Below, piece after piece: positions 57,799 to 64,000 of a stretch of DNA of 64,000 nt. Positions within the stretch are counted from its first letter, which is position 1; each line of letters begins with the position of its first letter. Source of the stretch: Myxococcales bacterium. GTDB taxonomy: Bacteria > Myxococcota_A > Polyangia > Nannocystales > Nannocystaceae. The stretch is taken from assembly GCA_020633315.1 (NCBI GenBank), contig JACKDV010000009.1, positions 219,501-283,500 of the forward strand, read 5' to 3'. The position numbers and the translations under genes were made by a program. The notes under the pieces were generated by a model. It worked only from the letters and a program-made list of their open reading frames with translations, made no database searches and was not told the DNA's origin.

Positions 57799-57858
57799 TG
57801 CGGGGCTCCGTCCGCCTCGAGCGATCGCGGGCGCGTCCGGGCCGGCTCCCTCGTCGCC

Positions 57859-58212
57859 TCACTTCATCGCCGCCAGCGCAGCGCAGGCATGCTCGTTCTT
57901 CTCGGGCTTCTCGGAGTTGCCCTTGCCCTCGTTGCACAGCGCCTCGCAGGCCTCCTTGCCCTCCTTCTCGCACAGCACCTCGGTCACGCGCTTGAACGCC
58001 CCGCAGGCCTCCTCGTCCTTGGTGATGTCGCAGGAGATTCCGCAGCTCTGGTAGATGCCGGGGGCGAGCTGCTGCGCCTTGTTGTCCTTGGCCGTGATCG
58101 CGGCCTCGAACTGCTCGAATTCCTCGAGGCAGATCTTGGTGTTGGCATCCTTTCCGCAGGCACACAGGACGAGGGCGGAGGCGATGGCGAGCAGCAGGGG
58201 GCGCGTGGACAT
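57859..58212 (-). CDS. Small cysteine-rich lipoprotein
   Basis: A 117-residue lipoprotein with lipobox LVLCAC (GTG 58215 would add one residue). The mature chain has about nine cysteines in a helical context (KICLEEFEQFEAAI, SCGISCDITKDEEACGAFKR, VLCEKEGKEACEALCNEGKG, HACAALAAMK), likely forming disulfides. No family recognised. Convergent with the GNAT gene. Confidence 0.65.
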   Translation of the reverse strand: MSTRPLLLAIASALVLCACGKDANTKICLEEFEQFEAAITAKDNKAQQLAPGIYQSCGISCDITKDEEACGAFKRVTEVLCEKEGKEACEALCNEGKGNSEKPEKNEHACAALAAMK

Positions 58213-58395
58213 CACGGGATCATAGGCCCATTCGTCGCGTCGCGGGGGCTCGTCGAGCCACCGCGGGGCCTGGGCCGTGCGTCGGTCCTACCCTCCCACC
58301 CGCGAGAGAAGGGTCGCATGCCGGCCGCGGGGCGGCCGATCGCTTTCGTCCCCGAGGGTGTCGCCACCCGCGGGGCACGCTGGTACCTTCCGGGC

Positions 58396-59241
58396 ATGTC
58401 CAAGGACGTCGGTGAGGCCGAGTTCGATGCCGAGGTGATCGAGCGCTCCCACGAGGTTCCCGTGATGGTGGACTTCTGGGCGCCCTGGTGTGGTCCCTGC
58501 CGGATGCTCAGCCCGGTGCTCGAGAAGCTCGAGGCCGAGGACGGCGGGCGCTTCGAGCTGGTGAAGATCAACACCGACGACAACCAGCGCCTCGCCATGC
58601 AGCACGGGATCCAGGGCATCCCCGCGGTCAAGCTCTACGCCGGCGGCAAGGTGGTGGGCGAGTTCGTGGGAGCGATGCCGGGCGCGACCATCCGCCGCTT
58701 CCTCGACGAGCACCTGCCCTCGGCGGCCGACGAGGCGGTGGCCGAGGGACAGCGCCGGCTCGCGGCCGGCGATCGCAAGGGCGCCATGGCCTCGCTGCAG
58801 GCCGCGCTGCAGGCCGACGAGGGCCACGCCGGTGCCCACCTGGCGCTGGCCCGGCTGGCGCTCGAGGACGGGGACGCCGATGCGGTAGAGCGCCACGTGG
58901 ACGCGATCCATCCCGCCGCCAAGGAGCACGAGGCCGGCGAGTTCCTGCGCAAGGCGCTGGTGTTCCGCCGCGAGTGCGAGGCCGCGGGCGGGGCCGAGGC
59001 GGTGGCCCAGCGCCTGGCCGCCGACGAGGGCGATCTCGACGCGTGGTACGCCCAGGGCTGCTGCCACGCGGTCGCCCAGCGCTGGGAGCCCGCGCTCGAG
59101 TCCTTCCTGGAGGTGGTCATGCGCAAGCGCAAGCACCGGGACGGCGCGGCGCACCAGGCCATGCTCGTGGTCTTCGGCCTGCTCGGCCACCACCACGACC
59201 TGACCGACGCCTACCAGCGCAAGCTGCAGATCTACACCTGA
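58396..59241 (+). CDS. Thioredoxin-TPR protein (CnoX/YbbN-like)
   Basis: A 281-residue protein. Residues 1-108 are a thioredoxin domain with redox motif WCGPC (C32 and C35) and the cis-proline in GIPAVKLY. The remainder is TPR-like (AVAEGQRRLAAGDRKGAMAS, LAARLALEDGDADAVERH, CHAVAQRWEPALESFLEV). This domain order and length match CnoX (YbbN), a cytosolic chaperone-redox protein that cooperates with GroEL. E. coli CnoX lacks the CxxC pair, whereas this protein keeps it and so may be redox active. Confidence 0.9.
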   Translation: MSKDVGEAEFDAEVIERSHEVPVMVDFWAPWCGPCRMLSPVLEKLEAEDGGRFELVKINTDDNQRLAMQHGIQGIPAVKLYAGGKVVGEFVGAMPGATIRRFLDEHLPSAADEAVAEGQRRLAAGDRKGAMASLQAALQADEGHAGAHLALARLALEDGDADAVERHVDAIHPAAKEHEAGEFLRKALVFRRECEAAGGAEAVAQRLAADEGDLDAWYAQGCCHAVAQRWEPALESFLEVVMRKRKHRDGAAHQAMLVVFGLLGHHHDLTDAYQRKLQIYT

Positions 59242-59478
59242 GAGTCGGCGGGCCCCGTCCGCGCGGGGGTGCTTGCTCGGCATCGATCGCCTGGACGAGT
59301 GGCCCCCATGACTACAGCTGGCTACCCGCAAGGGCGTGGCGAGCTCGGCGTCGCGTGGCCGCACGCGAAGGGAGTCCGGCTCGGACACGATGGCGCCGGG
59401 CGGGGCGCCGCGCGCGGGGGCGTTCGTGCTAGAACCCGCCGCGATGTCGTGGGCTTGGACTCGATCCGGGGGGCAGCC

Positions 59479-61791
59479 ATGAGCACCGAGGCGTGCACCC
59501 TTCCTCGCGGGTGGCCGGCCGCGCTGTCGCTGCTGGGAGCGGCGATCTTCGGGTGGGCGGCGACCGTGCTGCCCTGGCAGGACTGGACCCCCTTCTCCAT
59601 CGTGACCACCGCGGTGGCGGTCACCCATCTCGTCCACGGTGGCCTGGCGCTGGTGGGGCACCGCCTGCGCGGTCCCGCGTGGCGGGTGCAGTCGCTGGTG
59701 GCCCTGGTCTACCTGGCCTACATCAGCTGGAACGTCTTCAGCGCGAGCACCTACATCGCGGCGCTCTACGGTGGCCTGGGCAAGGGCGTGGCGGCGGGGC
59801 TGGCCGCGGCCTGGGCCGTGATCGCGTTCCTCACCCTTCCGCTGTCGGCCTGGGGCCTGGCCGCGACCGGCGGGCTGCGCTGGGGTCGGCGCGAGCGCGG
59901 CGGGGCGGCGGTGGCCGTGGTGCTCGCGGGGCTGGGCTTGTGGCGTGCCGCGTCGCTGTCCGAGGCCGAGGCGGCGATCGACACCCACGCCGACGACGAC
60001 GCGCTGCACCAGGCGGTCGCGGCGGTGCTGCCCGCCCCGAGCGAGCTTCCGCCCTCGCCCGCCGATGCGCCCGCGCTGGCCGTGCGCCAGGCGGTGGAGT
60101 GCGAGGCCGCGCCGGGCCCAGGTCGGGTGACGGTGGTCGGCAGCTCGCGGGTGGAGGTCGCGGGCGGCCTGGTGGAGGCGCGCAGCCGCTGCGTGCAGCG
60201 GCCCACCCTGAGCGAGGCGCTCGCCGAGCTCGGTGAGCTGCTGCGGGGCGAGGCCCACCGGGGCCCGCTGGCGATCGACGTGATCACCGGCACCCAGGCG
60301 CTGTCCCCCGTGGTGCCGGTGGTCGACGCGATGCTGCTGCGCCCCGGGCTCGACGGGGTGTGCGAGGGCACGCGCTGCCTGATGCCCTGGCAGCTGCTGG
60401 TCCTCGATCAGTTCAACGAGCTCATGCCGATCAAGGTGGTGCCCGACCTGCGCTTCGGCTTCGATCCCGCCGCGCTGCGCAAGGCGCTGGCGTGGCCCGG
60501 CCGCCCCGAGCGCTACGACCCGCGGGTGGAGGGCCTGGTCCGGCTGACCGTGGCCAGCTTCGTGCAGGACGAGGAGGGCCAGCTCCACCGCATGCAACGC
60601 ATGCGCAACGCCGGCCCCGAGCTCGACGCCCAGAGCCTCCAGCGCGCCGTGGACGCGGCCGAGCGTTACATCCTCGACTCGCAGCAGAAGGACGGGCGCT
60701 TCGCCTACAAGGTCGATCCCTTCACCGGCCGGGTGAGCCAGCAGGGCTTCGCCCTGGCGCGGCAGGCCGGCACCACCCTGGTGATCTGCGAGCTGGCCCG
60801 CGATCGCGATCGCGCCCGCGAGTCGGCCCGGCGGGCGCTGGCGATGCTGGTCGGCACCATGCGCGAGGTGGGCGACATGGGGGTGCTGGTGCACTCCAAG
60901 CGCGCCGATGTGGAGCGGGCCGGGCTGGGCTCCACCGCGCTGTCCACCATCGCGCTGCTGTCGTGCCGCGACCTGGTGGGCGACGAGTTCGACGAGGCCA
61001 TCGGCCGCATGACCCGCTTCCTGCTGCACATGCAGCGCGACGACGGCAGCTTCCACCCCGAGATCGACCTGCGCACGGGCGAGCCGATCCCCGGCCCCGA
61101 TCCTCTCTACGCGGTGGGCCAGGCCGTGTTCTCGCTGACCCTGCTCGAGCGCCTGGTGAGCGAGCACGACCTGCCCCAGCTCCCCGACGCCGAGCGCACC
61201 CGGGCCGCGGTGGAGGCCGCGATGCGCTACACCGCCGAGGACTACTGGTCGGGCTTTGCCGCGGACTTCTTCTTCATGGAGGAGAACTGGCACTGCCTGG
61301 CCGCGCGGGCCTCCCTGGGTCACCACCGCAACGACGGCTACGAGCGCTTCTGCATCGACTACAGCCACTACAAGAACCGGCTGATCCTCGACGCGGACGA
61401 CGGCGTGGACCCGGAGCTGGTGGGCGGCTACGGCTTCGGCAACGTGCTCATCCCCCACAACACCGGCTCGTCGGGCTTCGGCGAGGCGATGGCGGCCTCG
61501 CTGGCCCTGCAGCGGGCGCGGGGCGAGGACACGCAGGCCGACGAGGCGGTGCTGCGCCGGGCGCTGCAGTTCCTGGTGCACCACCAGTGGGACGCGGTGG
61601 ACTGCTTCGCCTGCGCCACCGAGCCGATGTCGATGGTGGGGGCTTTCTCCGAGCACATGGCCTCGCCGGAGATCCGCATCGACTTCGTGCAGCACGCGAT
61701 GGCGGGCATGGGGCACGGCGGACGCATGCTGGGCCTGCTCGAGGGCTCGTCGATCCCCACCCCGCTGGGCTCCGCCCCCGCTCCGGAGTGA
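59479..61791 (+). CDS. Membrane protein with alpha/alpha-toroid domain (HTTM module 2)
   Basis: A 770-residue protein. ATG 59479 follows a G-rich stretch; upstream in-frame sequence is low-complexity. The first 170 residues form about five TM helices. A soluble region (about 180-390) with conserved YDPRVEGLVRLTVASF is followed from about 395 by a repeating helical-hairpin domain (LQRAVDAAERYILDSQQKDG, RRALAMLVGTMREVG, IGRMTRFLLHMQRDDGSFHP, AVGQAVFSLTLLERL, GHHRNDGYERFCIDYSHYKN) typical of six-hairpin/terpenoid-cyclase-like toroids, with DG-x-F motifs. Role unknown: a lyase, hydrolase or protein-binding scaffold. It leads the second HTTM operon, eight bases before the partner gene. Confidence 0.7.
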   Translation: MSTEACTLPRGWPAALSLLGAAIFGWAATVLPWQDWTPFSIVTTAVAVTHLVHGGLALVGHRLRGPAWRVQSLVALVYLAYISWNVFSASTYIAALYGGLGKGVAAGLAAAWAVIAFLTLPLSAWGLAATGGLRWGRRERGGAAVAVVLAGLGLWRAASLSEAEAAIDTHADDDALHQAVAAVLPAPSELPPSPADAPALAVRQAVECEAAPGPGRVTVVGSSRVEVAGGLVEARSRCVQRPTLSEALAELGELLRGEAHRGPLAIDVITGTQALSPVVPVVDAMLLRPGLDGVCEGTRCLMPWQLLVLDQFNELMPIKVVPDLRFGFDPAALRKALAWPGRPERYDPRVEGLVRLTVASFVQDEEGQLHRMQRMRNAGPELDAQSLQRAVDAAERYILDSQQKDGRFAYKVDPFTGRVSQQGFALARQAGTTLVICELARDRDRARESARRALAMLVGTMREVGDMGVLVHSKRADVERAGLGSTALSTIALLSCRDLVGDEFDEAIGRMTRFLLHMQRDDGSFHPEIDLRTGEPIPGPDPLYAVGQAVFSLTLLERLVSEHDLPQLPDAERTRAAVEAAMRYTAEDYWSGFAADFFFMEENWHCLAARASLGHHRNDGYERFCIDYSHYKNRLILDADDGVDPELVGGYGFGNVLIPHNTGSSGFGEAMAASLALQRARGEDTQADEAVLRRALQFLVHHQWDAVDCFACATEPMSMVGAFSEHMASPEIRIDFVQHAMAGMGHGGRMLGLLEGSSIPTPLGSAPAPE

Positions 61792-61798
61792 GCGCGCG

Positions 61799-62278
61799 GT
61801 GGTCGAGGCGGACGGCGAGCCCCTGAGCCCCGCGCGGCGCCTGTGGATCGCGGCGCTCAGCGGCGCGCTGCTGCTGGCGATCGTGTGGCCCATGCTGCGC
61901 GAGCCCCGGGAGGACGACTTCCCGCTGTCGACCTACCCCATGTTCTCCTACGGTCGCGAGCGCGCCCGCGCGGAGATCGTGCACGTGGTGGGCTTCTCTC
62001 GCGAGGGCCGGCACCGCCCGGTGCCCCCCGAGCTGCTCGGCACCGAGGAGGTGATGCAGGCCCACCAGACGGTGCGGGTGGCGATCCGCCGCGGGCATGC
62101 CGACGAGCTGTGCCAGCGCGCGGCCCAGCGCGTGCGGGCCGAGCCCGGCTTCGAGGACCTCGAGCAGCTCGAGGTCCGCACCGACTTCTACGAGTCCATC
62201 GCCTACTTCGACGGCGACACCAAGCCTCGCGCCACCCGGGTGCACGCTCGCTGCCCGGTGGAGGAGGCGGGCCGATGA
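61799..62278 (+). CDS. HTTM-associated small membrane-anchored protein (module 2)
   Basis: A 159-residue protein from GTG 61799. One N-terminal TM helix (LWIAALSGALLLAIVWPML) precedes a soluble domain with DFPLSTYPMFSYGRERARAE, IVHVVGFSREGRHRPVPPEL, LEVRTDFYESIAYFDGDTKP. Small proteins with a YPMFS motif accompany HTTM genes. Its TGA overlaps the ATG of the HTTM gene (62275-62278), as in the first module. It is eight bases after the toroid gene. Confidence 0.8.
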   Translation: MVEADGEPLSPARRLWIAALSGALLLAIVWPMLREPREDDFPLSTYPMFSYGRERARAEIVHVVGFSREGRHRPVPPELLGTEEVMQAHQTVRVAIRRGHADELCQRAAQRVRAEPGFEDLEQLEVRTDFYESIAYFDGDTKPRATRVHARCPVEEAGR

Positions 62279-63177
62279 TCGAGCGCCTCGAGCGATGGTG
62301 GCACGCGCCCGCCCCGGCGCGTCGCCTGGCCATGCTGCGGCTCATGGTGGGGAGCTATGCGGTGGCCTACCTGCTCGTCCGCTTCGCCCACATCGTCTCG
62401 GTGAGCGGGATGTCGGCCAACCAGTGGAAGCCGGTGGGCCCGGTGGTGCTGCTGGGCGCCCCCCTGCCCGGCGCGGTGGTGGTGGCCACCACCGTGCTCG
62501 CGGTGCTGATGGGCGCGGCCTTCGTGGCGGGCTGGCGCTTCCGCGTCACGGGCCCCGCCTTCGCCCTGCTGCTGCTGTGGGTGACCAGCTACCGCAACTC
62601 GTGGAGCATGATCTTCCACACCGAGAACCTGCTGGTGCTCCACGTGATCGTGCTGGCGGCCTCGCCCGCCGCCGATGCGATCTCGCTCGACGCCCGCCGC
62701 CGCGGGTGGGAGCCGGACGACGAGCCGCGGGCGTGGTACGGGTGGGCGATCCGCCTGCTGTGCGCGGTGACGGTGGTCACCTACTTCATCGCGGGCTGGT
62801 CCAAGGTGGCCAACGCCGGCTGGGGCTGGGCGACCAGCGACACCCTGCGCATCTACGTGGCCTACGACAACCTGCGCAAGGTGGAGCTGGGCGCGGGCTA
62901 CTCGTGGCTGGGCACCACGCTGGCCCAGCACGGCTGGCTGTTTCCGCCGCTGGCCATGCTCTCGCTCGCCCTCGAGCTGGGCGCTCCCGTGGCGCTGCTG
63001 CACCCGCGGGTGGGGCGGGCCTGGGCCGCGCTCGCATGGTCGTTCCACGTGGGCGTGCTGGTGCTGATGGCGATCATGTTCCACTACCAGGTCAGCGGGA
63101 TGGCGTATGCGTCGTTCTTCGAGGTGGAGCGGCTGCACGATCGCTGGCGTCGCTGGCGGGCGCGTCGTAGGCCGTGA
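62275..63177 (+). CDS. HTTM domain integral membrane protein (module 2)
   Basis: A 300-residue HTTM/gamma-carboxylase-like protein with about eight TM helices. Family blocks: LAMLRLMVGSYAVAYLLVRF, SYRNSWSMIFHTENLLVLHV, IVLAASPAADAISLD, then TYFIAGWSKVANAGWGWATS and LSLALELGAPVALLHPRVGR. The H-x-N motif and SLD-type ends are typical for the family. The last 86 bases overlap the convergent gene. It is shorter than module 1 (352), and module 1's overlong C-terminus is absent. Confidence 0.85.
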   Translation: MIERLERWWHAPAPARRLAMLRLMVGSYAVAYLLVRFAHIVSVSGMSANQWKPVGPVVLLGAPLPGAVVVATTVLAVLMGAAFVAGWRFRVTGPAFALLLLWVTSYRNSWSMIFHTENLLVLHVIVLAASPAADAISLDARRRGWEPDDEPRAWYGWAIRLLCAVTVVTYFIAGWSKVANAGWGWATSDTLRIYVAYDNLRKVELGAGYSWLGTTLAQHGWLFPPLAMLSLALELGAPVALLHPRVGRAWAALAWSFHVGVLVLMAIMFHYQVSGMAYASFFEVERLHDRWRRWRARRRP

Positions 63178-63943
63178 GCGAGGCGCCGACCGCCAGCGCC
63201 CGAGGCGGGGCGGGCTCGGCCTCGAGGGCGAGCTCGCGGAAGGGCGCGAGGCCCCCCGCTCGCTCGAGGCGATCGCGCTGCGCCCGGAGAAGCGGCAGCA
63301 GCTCTCGCCAGCGGCGCAGCCCGTCCTCCACCTGCGGCGGGAGCTCGACGGCGCCCGGCAGCGCCCGAGTCGGCGATCCCGGCAGCGCTCGAGGCGAGCG
63401 TCCGGCGCGGCGCACGAGGGTCGTCACGCAGGCTCGCCACGCGGCGACCGCGGGCACCAACAGCAGCACCTGCGCCCAGGCGGCGAGGCTGCCGCTGGCC
63501 CCCAGCAGCAGCCCGCCCAGGGCCACGCTGCCCAGGCCCCAGCCGGCCATTGCCCACGCGACCACGCGACGCTCCAACGCATCGGGGTCGGGCGCGTCGA
63601 CATCCCGTTGGCCCGCCCATGCCACCACCCGTAGCTCGACCATGCCCGGACGCTTGGCGGCGTGGGCCCGGACGAAGCGCTGCAGCCCGAGCTCGGCCGC
63701 GAACGGTCCCCGGGTCACCCGCCAGCGCACGCCCTCGAGCGGCCCGTGCAGCCGCGTGACCTGGGCCTCGTAGCCGCGAGACGGCGGAAAGCCGTGCATG
63801 ATCAGCTCCCGGTCGAGCTCGACCAGCTCGTCGAACGCCCGTGCCGCCGCGGCCCCGTCGAGCCCGAGGGACCAGGACAGATGGTCGTTGCCGGGATCCC
63901 TCACACCATCGATCAGCCTAGCCGACGCTGCCTTTGCGTCCAC
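63092..63943 (-). CDS. Conserved two-TM protein
   Basis: A 283-residue protein. A soluble N-terminal part (RLIDGVRDPGNDHLSWSLGL, DELVELDRELIMHGFPPSRG, LQRFVRAHAAKRPGMVELRV) is followed by two TM helices (VVAWAMAGWGLGSVALGGLL and AWAQVLLLVPAVAAWRACVT) and a charged helical C-terminal region with an Ala/Pro/Arg tail. No domain recognised. Its 3' end overlaps the HTTM gene tail to tail by 86 bp. Confidence 0.65.
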   Translation of the reverse strand: MDAKAASARLIDGVRDPGNDHLSWSLGLDGAAAARAFDELVELDRELIMHGFPPSRGYEAQVTRLHGPLEGVRWRVTRGPFAAELGLQRFVRAHAAKRPGMVELRVVAWAGQRDVDAPDPDALERRVVAWAMAGWGLGSVALGGLLLGASGSLAAWAQVLLLVPAVAAWRACVTTLVRRAGRSPRALPGSPTRALPGAVELPPQVEDGLRRWRELLPLLRAQRDRLERAGGLAPFRELALEAEPAPPRALAVGASLTAYDAPASDASDRAAAPPRRTTHTPSR

Positions 63944-64000
63944 GCCGAGCGCTGGCGTTCCTGCTCGGGACGGTCCCCTGGGGGGTTCCTTGCTTCGTTG

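Overview
The window is strongly GC-rich chromosomal DNA from a myxobacterium, most likely of the Nannocystaceae (Nannocystis/Plesiocystis/Enhygromyxa-like). The taxonomic evidence is the base composition, a MYXO-CTERM-type sorting signal, several Pkn-type Ser/Thr kinases with membrane anchors, many lipoproteins whose lipobox is followed by a Gly/Thr/Ser/Asp/Glu-rich linker, and DUF1552/DUF1592 and FG-GAP/YVTN surface proteins. The placement is inference from gene style; no rRNA, tRNA or other taxonomic marker lies in the window. I saw no CRISPR array, insertion sequence, prophage or classical biosynthetic cluster.

Left part (1-10.1 kb): the end of one TldD/PmbA-like gene translationally coupled to a second, exported one; a leftward set of envelope proteins (small membrane protein, membrane coiled-coil protein, PDZ-thioredoxin-fold lipoprotein without a CxxC, proline-linker outer-membrane barrel, membrane protein); then a Ser/Thr kinase with a sigma70-like promoter lying on top of its start codon, and a PilZ-methyltransferase fusion. 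10.1-19.1 kb: a stand-alone biotin carrier protein with a second, lysine-less biotinyl-like domain; an HTTM (vitamin K carboxylase-like) module with a small partner and a membrane gluzincin peptidase; and a tightly overlapping leftward operon of biotin carboxylase, alpha/beta hydrolase and carboxyltransferase. The carrier and this operon together could make one acyl-CoA carboxylase.

19.2-24.2 kb is the most accessory-looking stretch: an unknown protein, a VanZ-like protein, a lipoprotein with a four-residue cysteine periodicity, an 800-bp non-coding region with an AT-richer core of inverted repeats, a ribbon-helix-helix protein with a DUF2335-like membrane partner, and a two-gene operon of unknown function (winged helix plus TPR). 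24.2-28.2 kb is a leftward GT39-like glycosyltransferase, organophosphate-antiporter-like transporter and HAD phosphatase set. 28.3-41.9 kb carries a PEGA-domain kinase, mtnA, an LPMO-like protein with a MYXO-CTERM, a barrel, a cupin/JmjC-like oxygenase, and four large surface lipoproteins (YVTN-cytochrome, parallel beta-helix, duplicated Kazal-like, FG-GAP), then a class II glutamine amidotransferase.

41.9-52.4 kb is leftward: membrane proteins, a DUF1592-DUF1552 pair below a sigma-70-family factor, a Cys-rich lipoprotein, a kinase-TPR protein with an HCD catalytic loop, and small secreted proteins. 52.6-64 kb is mixed: a RecQ-phosphoribosyltransferase fusion, Nudix hydrolase, divergent kinase, the remains of a TetR/alcohol-dehydrogenase pair, GNAT, a Cys-rich lipoprotein, a CnoX-like thioredoxin-TPR protein, and a second HTTM module behind a membrane-anchored alpha/alpha-toroid protein. 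The two HTTM modules (11.2-15.2 kb and 59.5-63.2 kb) share one design: a small single-TM partner overlapping the HTTM gene by an ATGA/GTGA junction, plus one large membrane protein with a periplasm-type domain.
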